DNA from: Pseudoduganella umbonata
Lineage (GTDB): Bacteria > Pseudomonadota > Gammaproteobacteria > Burkholderiales > Burkholderiaceae_D
Assembly (NCBI RefSeq): GCF_014192225.1
Contig: NZ_JACHXS010000008.1
Location: 1-64,000, forward strand
DNA length: 64,000 nucleotides
Direction: 5' to 3'
The position numbers were made by a program, and so were the translations under genes. A model generated the notes under the pieces. It was not told the origin of the DNA. It worked only from the letters and a program-made list of their open reading frames with translations, and searched no databases. Below are positions 45,057 to 53,732 of the stretch, piece by piece. Position 1 is the stretch's first letter, and every line of letters begins with the position of its first letter.

Positions 45057-46607
45057 ATGAACCTGCTCAGAACCCTTGCCGCCGTTTCCAGCATGACCAT
45101 GCTGTCGCGCGTTACCGGGCTGCTGCGCGAAAGCCTTTTCGCCCGGGCTTTCGGTGCCGGCGCCTATACCGACGCCTTCAACGTTGCCTTCCGCCTTCCC
45201 AACCTGCTGCGCCGGCTGTTTGCCGAAGGCGCCTTCTCGCAGGCCTTCGTGCCGATCCTTGCCGAGTACAAGAACCGCGAAGGAGCCGAGGCCAGCAAGA
45301 CGCTGTCCGATCACGTCGCAAACTGCCTGGTGTGGGCCACGCTGCTGGTGAGCGCCGCCGGCATTGTCGGCGCGCCCCTGCTGCTGGCCGTGATCGCCGG
45401 CGGGCTGAAGCAGGATACCGGCGCATTCGACGCCGCCGTCTGGATGACCCGGCTGATGTTCCCTTATATAGCCTGCATGTCGTTCGTGGCGATGGCGGGC
45501 GGCATCCTGAATACATGGCGCCAGTTCAAGATTCCGGCATTTACGCCGGTGCTGCTGAACCTGTCGATGATTTCCGGGTCGCTGTTCCTGGCGCCGTACA
45601 TGGAACAACCCGTCTATGCGCAAGCGATCGGCGTGTTCGTCGGCGGCCTGCTTCAGGTGGCGATCCAGGTTCCGGCGCTGGTGAAAATCGGCATGCTGCC
45701 CCGTTTGTCGATCAATCCGCTCGCCGGCCTGCATGATGCCGGCGTGCGCCGCGTGCTGAGGAAAATGGGGCCGGCCGTGTTTGCCGTGGGCGCCGCCCAG
45801 ATCAGCCTGATGATCAACACGGCCATTGCCTCGCACCTGCGCGAAGGCAGCATTTCCTGGCTCACGTATGCCGACCGGCTGATGGAATTTCCTACCGCAC
45901 TGCTGGGCGTGGCATTGGGAACGATCCTGCTGCCCAGCCTGTCGAAGGCCAGCCTCGACGGCGATCCGCAGGAATATTCCGCGCTCCTCGACTGGGGCTT
46001 GCGTCTCACATTCATGCTGGCAATGCCCGCCGCCGTCGGTATGGCCGTGCTCGCCTTGCCGCTGATCGCCACGCTGTTCCACTATGGCCATTTCAGCGAC
46101 GAGGCAGCCCGCATGTCGGCGCAGCCGCTGATGGCTTACGCGGTCGGCCTGACCGGCATCATTCTCGTCAAGACGCTCGCGCCCGCATTCTATGCCAAGC
46201 AGGATACCCGCACCCCGGTGAAAATCGCGGTGGGCGTACTGTTTGCCACGCAGTTGATGAACCTGGCCTTCGTACCGTTCATCGAAGTGGCCGGGCTGGC
46301 GCTGTCGATCGGCCTGGCCGCGTGCGTCAACGCCACGTTCCTGTATACGGGCCTGCGCAAGCGCGACATCTACCGCCCGCTGCCTGGCTGGGGCAAGTTC
46401 TTCGCCAGGCTGATTGCCGCGGTCACGGTGATGGGTGCCGTGGCCTGGTTCGGCAGCCAGCAGTTCGACTGGCTGGCCATGCGCGCGACCCCTCTGCTGC
46501 GCGCCGGCGCCCTGTTCCTGGTCATCGGCGTTTGCGGTGCTGTGTATTTCGGCGCCCTGCTGGCACTCGGCTTCCGCGTGCGCGACTTCCGGCGCACCGG
46601 CAAATAA
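45057..46607 (+). CDS. murJ: Lipid II flippase MurJ
   Basis: A 516-residue MOP-superfamily exporter with about 14 transmembrane helices. Conserved MurJ features include SSMTMLSRVTGLLRESLFARAFGA at the N-terminus (with the functionally important Arg residues), AFNVAFRLPNLLRRLFAEGAFSQAFVP and FYAKQDTRTPVKIA. It moves lipid II across the inner membrane for peptidoglycan synthesis. The start matches the family; the transcript may be leaderless. Confidence 0.96.
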   Translation: MNLLRTLAAVSSMTMLSRVTGLLRESLFARAFGAGAYTDAFNVAFRLPNLLRRLFAEGAFSQAFVPILAEYKNREGAEASKTLSDHVANCLVWATLLVSAAGIVGAPLLLAVIAGGLKQDTGAFDAAVWMTRLMFPYIACMSFVAMAGGILNTWRQFKIPAFTPVLLNLSMISGSLFLAPYMEQPVYAQAIGVFVGGLLQVAIQVPALVKIGMLPRLSINPLAGLHDAGVRRVLRKMGPAVFAVGAAQISLMINTAIASHLREGSISWLTYADRLMEFPTALLGVALGTILLPSLSKASLDGDPQEYSALLDWGLRLTFMLAMPAAVGMAVLALPLIATLFHYGHFSDEAARMSAQPLMAYAVGLTGIILVKTLAPAFYAKQDTRTPVKIAVGVLFATQLMNLAFVPFIEVAGLALSIGLAACVNATFLYTGLRKRDIYRPLPGWGKFFARLIAAVTVMGAVAWFGSQQFDWLAMRATPLLRAGALFLVIGVCGAVYFGALLALGFRVRDFRRTGK

Positions 46608-46666
46608 GGCAAGCAAGCGGGCGAACCGAGCACGCATCTCGCGCCGTGCGGCGCATATGGTCGAAA

Positions 46667-46696
46667 AAAAACCCGCTGCCGAGGCAGCGGGTTTTT
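46667..46696. terminator. Bidirectional terminator between murJ and a PEP-CTERM gene
   Basis: A perfect 14-bp stem AAAAACCCGCTGCC / GGCAGCGGGTTTTT with a GA loop, serving both convergent genes. Confidence 0.92.
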
Positions 46697-46713
46697 CATT
46701 CTGGAAACTGCAA

Positions 46714-47217
46714 TTACGCTTGCTTGGACTTGCGACGGGCCAGGAAACCCATGATGCCCAGGCCGCCCAGCAGCATGCCGTAGGTCGTTGGTTCCGGCAC
46801 TGCCGACACCGAGATCTCGCCGGAGTAGTTGGCCTTCGCGGCATTGGTCACGACGCCAGCCAGGTTCAGCGCGAACGGTGCCGCGGTGGTCGAATTCACG
46901 TAACCGAAGGAAACGGTCTGCTTGAATTTGCCTTCACCCAGGTCTTGGGTCTGCGTCCATACGCCCAGGTTCGAGCCGTTCAGGGTCGTGCCAGCCGAGT
47001 CGAACTTCAGGTATTGGCCGCTGAACGTGACCAGCACTTCGTACAAGCCTGCCGGAACGCCGGTGAAGGTCAGGACGTCCGAACCGCCATCCAGCAGGGA
47101 ACCGGTGCCGATGAACGACTGCGTGCCGTTTGCATCGAGGACCAGGTTCTGGTCAGCGGCGAAAGCACCCATCGAGGCGATGGTAAGCATGGAAGCGACG
47201 GCGAATTTGAGTTTCAT
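46714..47217 (-). CDS. PEP-CTERM sorted exported protein
   Basis: A 167-residue small surface protein with signal peptide MKLKFAVASMLTIASMGAFA, a beta-sandwich-like body (SDVLTFTGVPAGLYEVLVTFSG) and tail VPEPTTYGMLLGGLGIMGFLARRK. It may belong to the FxDxF type of PEP-CTERM proteins. The ATG at 47217 has AAGGA seven bases upstream. Its leader holds five ACT triplets. Function unknown. Confidence 0.85.
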   Translation of the reverse strand: MKLKFAVASMLTIASMGAFAADQNLVLDANGTQSFIGTGSLLDGGSDVLTFTGVPAGLYEVLVTFSGQYLKFDSAGTTLNGSNLGVWTQTQDLGEGKFKQTVSFGYVNSTTAAPFALNLAGVVTNAAKANYSGEISVSAVPEPTTYGMLLGGLGIMGFLARRKSKQA

Positions 47218-47525
47218 AGAATTATCCTTGGGAGAGTAGTAGTAGTAGTACTTGTCGCTGGTTCGGTTCAGTACATTGCTGAACTTGTGATATGGATCAT
47301 AGCATATTGGCATCAGAACATTACAGAAAAAATTGTAAGATTCTTATTACACCTATACTTGTTACAACATTTTTTCGTGACGACAGGTACTCTACAGAAG
47401 ATTACCAGCTCGTGCATTGCAAATCCGTCTATCGTGCGGCCGGGACACGTTAATTACACTACTGCAGTGGATTGTCGCGAAAAGAACGGATTCCAGACGG
47501 CAGGAACGTAGTGCCGGCGCAACAT
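47218..47525. other. Intergenic region with a triplet repeat, upstream of the PEP-CTERM gene
   Basis: 308 bp without a supported gene. Next to the PEP-CTERM start, AGT repeats five times on the plus strand (47235-47249), that is (ACT)5 in the leader of the minus-strand mRNA. The part 47290-47380 is AT-rich and has a TATGAT (minus strand) that may be a -10. The far end holds the end of the secretion operon, with no obvious terminator hairpin. Confidence 0.6.
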
Positions 47526-48332
47526 TCAGGAGTCGTTCGTCGCGCCGGGTGGTTGCTGTGCGGGGACCCCGGCCGGTTCTGCCTGCACGGGGTCGGCTTG
47601 CTCAGGTTCGACCGGTTCAGGTTCGGCCGGTTCAGGCTCGGCCGGCTCCGCTTCTACCGGCGGCGTTTCGACAGGAGCGTCGTCCACGGCATCCGGAGTA
47701 GCGGGGGGCGCCGGCGGCTTCGATGTCTGCGTCCCCGGGAAAAGGCTGCCGGTGCCTGGCGTTGCTGGCGCCTCGCCCGGTCGCGGCGCCAGTTGACCCG
47801 GTTGGCCAGGCTTGACCTGGGCTGGCGGCAGCGGCTCCTGGCCGTCGAACGTGAAGACCCATTCGGAGATCTTCTGCTTGCCGTTGAACGCCTGGAAGCG
47901 CGCCGAAAAATTGCTGATCTTGATCGGTTGCGCAGCGGACAGGCTGTAGATGCCCAGGATGCCCTTGTTGTCAGCCAGATAGATAATGCCCCACTCGGCC
48001 TTGCCGGTCATCGGATCGACGAAGATCTTGCGCAGGTGCCGACGGATGCCGGGGAAGCGCGGATCCTTCAACAGCTCCTTCAGCGTGGCGGGCTGCCGCG
48101 GCTGCCCGGCAGGCGTGGCGGCGGCATAGCTTTTCAGCGCATTGCTGAACTGTTCGCCGATGTGCAGCAAGTCGCGCTCGGCCTGCGCGCGCTGCAGCGT
48201 GACCCCGACCCGCACGGTGGTGGCCGCCACGAGCCCGATGATGGCCACCAGGATGATCAGGCCGACATAGGTGAAGCCGCCGGCCGCGCGCGGCCGTTCA
48301 CCATTCGGAATATGGCTTGCCGCTGCGGTCAT
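47526..48332 (-). CDS. Pseudopilin-like protein lacking Glu5, with acidic proline-rich tail (GspK-like position)
   Basis: A 268-residue class III-signal protein. The cleavage site GG/FTYVGLIILVAIIG is followed by a typical N-terminal helix, but position 5 of the mature form is Gly instead of Glu. In type II systems the tip pseudopilin GspK is the one without Glu5. The globular part ends near residue 165; the rest is Pro/Glu/Ala repeats (EPAEPEP). It overlaps the preceding pseudopilin gene by 35 bp. The tip role is inference; the sequence is not otherwise GspK-like. Confidence 0.75.
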   Translation of the reverse strand: MTAAASHIPNGERPRAAGGFTYVGLIILVAIIGLVAATTVRVGVTLQRAQAERDLLHIGEQFSNALKSYAAATPAGQPRQPATLKELLKDPRFPGIRRHLRKIFVDPMTGKAEWGIIYLADNKGILGIYSLSAAQPIKISNFSARFQAFNGKQKISEWVFTFDGQEPLPPAQVKPGQPGQLAPRPGEAPATPGTGSLFPGTQTSKPPAPPATPDAVDDAPVETPPVEAEPAEPEPAEPEPVEPEQADPVQAEPAGVPAQQPPGATNDS

Positions 48333-48702
48333 TGCCCGGTGCTCCACTCTTGATATCGGCAATGCCGCCCTGGGCCGGATCTTCCGGCGGCAGCAATTGC
48401 CAGCTGTCGGTGGTTTCCGTGATCGGGTCGACCGGCAGCGCGCGCAGGTATTTTTTCTCGACCAGCTGTTCCAGCGATTCCGGGTAGCGGCCGGTGTCGC
48501 CATAGAACTGGTCGATGACCATGCGCGTGCTGCGCAGGTTCTCGGCCAAAATCGTTTCCTTTGTCTTGTCGACACTGGGGAAGTAACGGGGCACGGCCAG
48601 CGTCAGCAACAGCGCGACGATGCCCAGCACCACCAGCAGCTCGATCAGCGTGAATCCCCTGCCATGCTTGCCGGACGCTTTTGCCATTGGTTGGATTACC
48701 AT
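48298..48702 (-). CDS. Minor pseudopilin, type II secretion GspG-like
   Basis: A 134-residue pseudopilin with prepilin cleavage signal RG/FTLIELLVVLGIVALLL, Glu5 intact. The short body (YPESLEQLVEKKYLRALPVDP) matches the GspG core. It needs a prepilin peptidase, none of which is encoded in the window. Start uncertain: ATG 48702 or 48687; the neighbouring sequence duplicates ATGGTAATCCA. It begins 4 bp after the previous stop. Confidence 0.82.
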   Translation of the reverse strand: MVIQPMAKASGKHGRGFTLIELLVVLGIVALLLTLAVPRYFPSVDKTKETILAENLRSTRMVIDQFYGDTGRYPESLEQLVEKKYLRALPVDPITETTDSWQLLPPEDPAQGGIADIKSGAPGNDRSGKPYSEW

Positions 48703-48706
48703 TGGA

Positions 48707-49195
48707 TTACCATTTTCGATAGGCAATGCCATTCAGGCCCACCCTGTCGGAATTCGAATACACGTCGTAGACGTCCTCGCCCTCGCGCGGCTCCTCGGGC
48801 TCGCTGGCATAACTGCGCTTGCCCCAGGTCTGCGCGGCGGAGAGTTCGCTGTCGAAGGCGAACGGATCGCGCGGCACGCGGCGCAGGAAAAAGATCTTGC
48901 CACGTTTCGGATCGCGCAGGTCCACCACGCCATCGGCCAGCGTTTCCAGGTTCTTCGGATACCCGGTGCTGCCGATCGTCTTGGCGATACGCCCATCGTC
49001 GTAGGCCTGCTTGTAATCGTCGATGGCCTTGCGGATCTGGTACAGCGCCGTGCGCAATTCCGTCTCGTTGCGGCGCTGCACGGTCACCTGCGCCGTCGGC
49101 ACCACGAGCGCCGCCAGCAGGCCGAGAATGGCCACGGTGACAAGCAGCTCGATCAGCGTGAAGCCGCGCCGCCGGCAAGGCAAGCCGTTCATCAC
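48707..49195 (-). CDS. Pseudopilin, type II secretion GspG-like
   Basis: A 162-residue pseudopilin with signal RRRG/FTLIELLVTVAILGLLAALVVP and Glu5, followed by a GspG-type body (ALYQIRKAIDDYKQAYDDGRIA, YPKNLETL). The C-terminal part is longer than in the operon's first GspG and includes an acidic stretch. It overlaps the secretin stop by 4 bases. Confidence 0.85.
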   Translation of the reverse strand: MMNGLPCRRRGFTLIELLVTVAILGLLAALVVPTAQVTVQRRNETELRTALYQIRKAIDDYKQAYDDGRIAKTIGSTGYPKNLETLADGVVDLRDPKRGKIFFLRRVPRDPFAFDSELSAAQTWGKRSYASEPEEPREGEDVYDVYSNSDRVGLNGIAYRKW

Positions 49196-51270
49196 TGGTT
49201 CTGCACGGGCGGCGGCGCCGTGGTCGCGGGCGGCGGCAAGGTGGTTGGCGGCGGCGGCGGCACCGGCAGCACCTGCACCGGCTGCTGGGTGACGCTCGTT
49301 GCCGGGCCCGGTTGCGATGTCGACAGCGGTACGCCGACCGGCGTGCCGGTTTCCTGCGGCGTCGGCTGGGTCGCCGGCGGGCCATCCGCACCGGGCGTTC
49401 CCGGCACGCCCGGCGTGCCAGGTATGCCCGGCGTACCATTCACGGGTGCACCGCGCTGCGGCAACAGCACCGGCGCCCGCACCGACAACTCCGGCTTGCG
49501 GCGGAAGTTCGCCTCGGTACCGGCGGAGAATTCGGTGGCCTCCGCTGGCGGCCGTTGCAGGTTGCGCACCAAGCGCGGCGTGATCGACAGCACGATCTCG
49601 GTCTTCTGTGTCTCGTCCCGCTGGTTGCCAAACAGGCGCCCCAGGATCGGCAGGTCGCCCAGCGCCGGCACGCGGTTGCCGCCGTTGCGTTCCTCGTTGT
49701 TGATCAAGCCGGCCAGCACCTGGTTCTCGCCATCCTTCAGTTGCAGCATCGTCGAGGCCTGCCGGGTACCGATCTGGTAAGCCGTCGTGCCGGACTTGGT
49801 CTCGATGGTATTGACCAGGTTCGACACCTCGAGCGAGATGCGGATCGCCACTTCGTTGTTCAGGTAGATCGTCGGTTCCGCGTTCAGGGTCAGGCCCACG
49901 TCGATGTAGCTGACGCTTTCCTGTGCGAAGCCGGCAGTCCCCGGCGACACCGTGGTGGTGATGACCGGCACCTTGTCGCCGATCAGGATCTTGGCTTTTT
50001 CCTTGTTGCGTACGCGGATGCGCGGGTTGGCCAGCAGGTTCGAGTCCGACGCATTGCGGTTCGCCGTGGCCGTCGCGCTGATGCCCGTGATGCCGAGCGT
50101 GCGCCGGTTCAGGTTGTCGAGATCGTTCAATGTCACTCTCGTCCCCTCGCCGGTAACCAGCGGCGCCAGCGTGACGTTGGTGGGCCAGGCAATGCCCAGC
50201 TGCAGCAGGCTGCTGCGCTTGACCTCGAGGATCTCGACTTCCAGCATCACTTCCGGCTCGGCCATGTCCTGTACCGCCACGATCTTTTCAGCCAGCCGGA
50301 TCGCATCGGCGTTGTCGCGCATGATCACGAGGTTGAGCTTTTCATCGGCCACCACGTCGCGCGATTTCAGGATGGTCTTGAGTGTGTTGGCAACCAGTTT
50401 TGCTTCCGCGTTGGCCAGGTAGAACGTCTTGACGACGGTTTCCTGGTATTCCTTCAGCTTGGCGGCGATATTCGGATAGATCAGGATCGTGTTCGCGTCC
50501 ATCACCTGCTGTTCCAGCTGGTTCGTCATCAGCAGGTAGTAAACCGCCGACTCGACGGTGCTGTTCCTCAGCATGATGGTGGTGCGGGTATCGGCCTTCA
50601 CATCCTTGTCGAATACGAAATTGAGGCCCGAGCGCCGTGAAATCACATCGAACACCTGCTTCAGCGGCGCTTCGCGGAACTCGATCGTGATCGGCTGCTT
50701 GTAGGCCTTTGCCAGTGCGGTCTCGCCGGCGTTCGGCGGATTCCGGTCGGCGATCTCGCGCTGCAGCAGCTTTGCGCGCGGCTGGTCGGGCTTTTCGGCC
50801 AGTACAGCGTCGAGCTTGGCCGTAGCGCCCGCGAATTCCTTTTTCTCGACCAGCGCGGTAGCCTCGGCCAGCAGCCTGTCATGGCGCTCGGCCATATCCA
50901 GCGTGCGCAGCGCCATGCGGGCACGCTCGTTCTGGGGATTGAGCGCCAGCACGCGCTGGATGTTCTGCAGCGCCAGTTCGCGCTGGTCTTCGGCCATCTG
51001 CCGCTCGGCCTGGTCCAGGTAGCGCATGATCGCGCGGTCGCGCGCCTGCAGGTACGTGGCCCGGTACTGCGCATTGTCCGGATCCTGCGCGATCGCTTCC
51101 TGCATCTTCAGCAGGCCCGCCTCCACCTGGTCTTTCTCGATCAGCGCGGTGCCGTCGCGATATGCCATCTGGCCGGCGCAGCCTGCCAGGGCCAGGGCCA
51201 GTGCGGACAGCGCCAGCACGTGGCCCACCCGGCCACCACGTATCCGGCCTCCATTAGCGTGCGTGTTCAA
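49192..51270 (-). CDS. gspD: Lipoprotein secretin with TPR-like N-terminus (GspD/MshL type) and collagen-like tail
   Basis: A 692-residue outer-membrane channel. A lipobox (ALAGC, Cys31) suggests self-anchoring without a pilotin. Residues about 35-185 form TPR-like helix pairs, then an N0/STN-like domain (ITIEFREAPLKQVFDVISRRSGLNFVFD), an N1-like domain and the secretin core ending PALGDLPILGRLFG ... TEIVLSITPRLV. After the core comes a tail with Gly-Thr-Pro-Gly repeats and polyproline. Overlaps of 4 bp with both neighbours place it inside one operon. Confidence 0.9.
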   Translation of the reverse strand: MNTHANGGRIRGGRVGHVLALSALALALAGCAGQMAYRDGTALIEKDQVEAGLLKMQEAIAQDPDNAQYRATYLQARDRAIMRYLDQAERQMAEDQRELALQNIQRVLALNPQNERARMALRTLDMAERHDRLLAEATALVEKKEFAGATAKLDAVLAEKPDQPRAKLLQREIADRNPPNAGETALAKAYKQPITIEFREAPLKQVFDVISRRSGLNFVFDKDVKADTRTTIMLRNSTVESAVYYLLMTNQLEQQVMDANTILIYPNIAAKLKEYQETVVKTFYLANAEAKLVANTLKTILKSRDVVADEKLNLVIMRDNADAIRLAEKIVAVQDMAEPEVMLEVEILEVKRSSLLQLGIAWPTNVTLAPLVTGEGTRVTLNDLDNLNRRTLGITGISATATANRNASDSNLLANPRIRVRNKEKAKILIGDKVPVITTTVSPGTAGFAQESVSYIDVGLTLNAEPTIYLNNEVAIRISLEVSNLVNTIETKSGTTAYQIGTRQASTMLQLKDGENQVLAGLINNEERNGGNRVPALGDLPILGRLFGNQRDETQKTEIVLSITPRLVRNLQRPPAEATEFSAGTEANFRRKPELSVRAPVLLPQRGAPVNGTPGIPGTPGVPGTPGADGPPATQPTPQETGTPVGVPLSTSQPGPATSVTQQPVQVLPVPPPPPTTLPPPATTAPPPVQNQ

Positions 51271-51824
51271 TCCATGACTCCAATATTTAACTGTTGCACC
51301 TGTTTCAGGGGCAGGTAGGTGACCGTCAGCGTCGGCGGCGCAATGGTATCGATGCGGTACATCCCGTCGATCACGGTGCCGACCCGGGCCACATAGGTGC
51401 GGTCCGGGCGGGCCAGGTAAACTTCCCAGGCACCGTCCGCCACGCCCTTGCCCAGCACGGTGAACGGCAGCGGCGGCGCAGTGGGCGCCGGCGGTGGTGG
51501 TGGCGGGCCGCTCGGCGCCTCGGCCGCCGCCGGCGGTGGATCCGGGTTCTGGCCGGCAAACACGCCCGCACTGCCCTTGAATGCGTCATCACCGGTCGCG
51601 CCGATCAGTTCGGCGCGCGGGATCAGCCGCAGGATCGTTCCGCTGGCCGCGGGTCCGGTCACCGCTTCGGCCGGCGTCCTGACGGCAGCCACCGGCGCGG
51701 CGCGTGGTGCCTGGGCCCTTTCGACAGGTTCGGCCACGTCGCTTTCCGGCGCGTTATCGCCGAACAGCACGAGCCCGGCCGCCAGCGCCAGCCCGGCTCC
51801 CATCAGCAGGTGCCGGGGCTTCAC
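51267..51824 (-). CDS. PilP/GspC-like periplasmic linker protein
   Basis: A 185-residue protein with one N-terminal transmembrane helix (residues 5-21), a Pro/Ala-rich spacer (about 25-115) and a small C-terminal domain (LPFTVLGKGVADGAWEVYLARPDRTYVARVGTVIDGMYRIDTI) that resembles the beta-domain of PilP, MshK and GspC (HR). Such proteins join the inner-membrane platform to the secretin, whose gene follows with a 4-bp overlap. The family call rests on context and fold pattern. Confidence 0.7.
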   Translation of the reverse strand: MKPRHLLMGAGLALAAGLVLFGDNAPESDVAEPVERAQAPRAAPVAAVRTPAEAVTGPAASGTILRLIPRAELIGATGDDAFKGSAGVFAGQNPDPPPAAAEAPSGPPPPPPAPTAPPLPFTVLGKGVADGAWEVYLARPDRTYVARVGTVIDGMYRIDTIAPPTLTVTYLPLKQVQQLNIGVMD

Positions 51825-52384
51825 TGGCCTTCCTTCAGGTACAGCGTGATACGCAGTCGTGCCTCGACGACGGGGTCGGCGATCGTGTCGCGCCGGAAGC
51901 TCACCTCATCGAGCGCGGCAAACGGCACCGCGGCCAGCACCTCCAGGGCGAACTGCCAGATGTTCGGGTAGCTGCCTTTGACGGGTAGTGCGATCTGGTA
52001 GGAGGTCACGCCGCTGGCCTTGTCGTAGGCGAATTTGTATTCGCCCTGGTTGAGCGCAAGGCCAGCCTTGCCGGCCAGGTCGAACAGCGTCCTGACCTGC
52101 TGCTCGGCGTAGCGTTTCTCGCCCAGCGTGGCATAGAACAGCGACAGGTTTTCGTTGGCGGTGGGCGGCGGCGGTGCTTCGACAAGCGTCGACGCCTTCG
52201 GCAGCGGCCGCGCCAGCTCTTCCTGTAACGCGGCCCGTTGCGGCAGCAGCCAGGCCCACGTGGCCAGGCCGGCCGCGAACAGCGCCACCGCGAGGCACGC
52301 CGCGCCGCCCGAGCGCATCGCGAACAGGCGCAGCGCCAGCATCAGCGGCGCCAGCCGGATCTCTTTCATTGCGCCGTTCTTCAT
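51821..52384 (-). CDS. PilO/GspM-like inner-membrane platform protein
   Basis: A 187-residue bitopic protein: one transmembrane helix (about residues 22-44), a periplasmic helix, then a ferredoxin-like alpha/beta domain (YKFAYDKASGVTSYQIALPVKGSYPNIWQFALEVL), as in PilO. The ATG at 52384 overlaps the pilN-like stop (ATGA). It is expected to pair with the PilN-like protein on the periplasmic side. Confidence 0.75.
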   Translation of the reverse strand: MKNGAMKEIRLAPLMLALRLFAMRSGGAACLAVALFAAGLATWAWLLPQRAALQEELARPLPKASTLVEAPPPPTANENLSLFYATLGEKRYAEQQVRTLFDLAGKAGLALNQGEYKFAYDKASGVTSYQIALPVKGSYPNIWQFALEVLAAVPFAALDEVSFRRDTIADPVVEARLRITLYLKEGQ

Positions 52385-52926
52385 TGCGCCCTCCACTGTA
52401 CTTCGACCTGGAAGCGGATCGGATGGTTCGGATCCTGTTCGCCGATTTCATGGCGCACCAGCGCCGCGCCGGTAAAGAACTCCTGTTGTTTCAGCACCTG
52501 CACATAGCTCACCATGTCGTCGCTGTTGCGCGCCTCGGCGGTGATCTTCAGCAGGCGCTTCCTCGGATCGGGATCGAGCGCCAGCAAGGCGATACTGGCC
52601 GGCGTCGCGGCACCGATTGCATCCTCGAGTTCGCGCCATGGCACGTTCAGGCGCAGGATCGCGGCATTGACGGCGCCGGCCTGCGCTTCCGGAATCGCCA
52701 CCTCGGCCACGCGCGCGGGGCGCTTCGACAGCGCGGCCTGGCTGGCGCGCAACTGCTCGATCTGCTGCTCGCGCGCGGCGCGCTGCTCGGCCATCTGCAT
52801 GGCGAACCAGATGCCGCCGGCGCACAGCGCAATGCCGGCGATGCCGGCCGCCAGCAGCGCCGGATGCAGCCGGTAGAGCGCACGGCGCCATGTGACCGGG
52901 GCAAAGTCGATCTGCATCGGCTTCAT
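52381..52926 (-). CDS. PilN/GspL-C-like inner-membrane platform protein
   Basis: A 181-residue bitopic protein with a short cytoplasmic N-terminus MKPMQIDFAPVTWR, a transmembrane helix (about 24-44), a coiled coil (EQRAAREQQIEQLRASQAAL) and a periplasmic alpha/beta domain (LKITAEARNSDDMVSYVQVL). This is the PilN arrangement; in PilN the N-terminal segment docks on PilM. The ATG at 52926 overlaps the PilM-like stop by 4 bases. Confidence 0.78.
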   Translation of the reverse strand: MKPMQIDFAPVTWRRALYRLHPALLAAGIAGIALCAGGIWFAMQMAEQRAAREQQIEQLRASQAALSKRPARVAEVAIPEAQAGAVNAAILRLNVPWRELEDAIGAATPASIALLALDPDPRKRLLKITAEARNSDDMVSYVQVLKQQEFFTGAALVRHEIGEQDPNHPIRFQVEVQWRAQ

Positions 52927-53732
52927 GGCGCACTCCCGGCGACGGCGAGGCGGCAGGCGGTGGACAGCTCGTCGCCCTGCCCCGAGCCGAGCCGCGCGAC
53001 AGTCACCTGCCCTGTGCCGGCCGGCCTGACCAGCGCGGCCGGCAGCGCGCCGCACAGCTGCACTTGCGCGGGCACTTCAAGCCCCAGCAGCAGCGCTTCG
53101 CGTCCCATCATCTGCGTCAGCCAATAATGATCGGCCCCCGGCGGTACCTGCAGCGCGCGCACTGCGCGCAGTTGCCGGCCCTCGATCGCGGCCACGGTCA
53201 GCAGGCTGTCGTGCAGCTGGCCGAACCAGGCGCCGGGGCGGATCGCACGGCACCAGCGGTTCCACGCGGTGACGAAATGCGGCACCACCTGCACCACGTG
53301 CAGCCGGTGTTCGAGCGCCACGGCATCGATCAGCGCCAGCAGCGCGCGCGGCACCGCGGCGGCAAAGAACGGTTCGGTGGAATGCCAGTCGGCCGTGACC
53401 TGCCATGCGGCCGGCCCTTCCCCGTACAAGGCATGGAAGCGCAGCGCGGCGGCGGCTTCGATGTCCGGCAGCCGGGCAGCACCCGGCGGCGGAGCCACCT
53501 GCCACAGCCGGCAAAGCTCGTCCGCGAGGACCACCGTCACCGGCCAGCCGGCCACGTCCTGCCCGGCCAGCAGTGCGCGCAGCGCCACGCCCAGGGCCTC
53601 GTTGCCGGTCCCCATCACCGTCTGCTCGCCCAGCGCCGTCACCTTGTCGCCGCGCCAGCGCGATGCCGCCAGCAGGCCGACCGTACCCGTGGCGACGCCG
53701 AGACGCAATACCTGTCCGAGGGCTCTACGCAT
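52923..53732 (-). CDS. PilM/GspL-N-like cytoplasmic platform protein
   Basis: A 269-residue protein without signal peptide or membrane helix. By position between the ATPase and the PilN-like gene, and by its size, it is the likely actin-fold PilM/MshI/GspL-cytoplasmic component. Sequence support is weak: I see no clear ATP-binding motif, so it may be a degenerate form. It overlaps the ATPase gene by 8 bp and the PilN-like gene by 4 bp. Confidence 0.65.
   Translation of the reverse strand: MRRALGQVLRLGVATGTVGLLAASRWRGDKVTALGEQTVMGTGNEALGVALRALLAGQDVAGWPVTVVLADELCRLWQVAPPPGAARLPDIEAAAALRFHALYGEGPAAWQVTADWHSTEPFFAAAVPRALLALIDAVALEHRLHVVQVVPHFVTAWNRWCRAIRPGAWFGQLHDSLLTVAAIEGRQLRAVRALQVPPGADHYWLTQMMGREALLLGLEVPAQVQLCGALPAALVRPAGTGQVTVARLGSGQGDELSTACRLAVAGSAP

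Noticed and set aside
47526..48575. Longer version of the last pseudopilin beginning at 48575
   Set aside because: The upstream part overlaps the preceding pseudopilin in another frame and would place the prepilin signal deep inside the protein, where it could not be processed.
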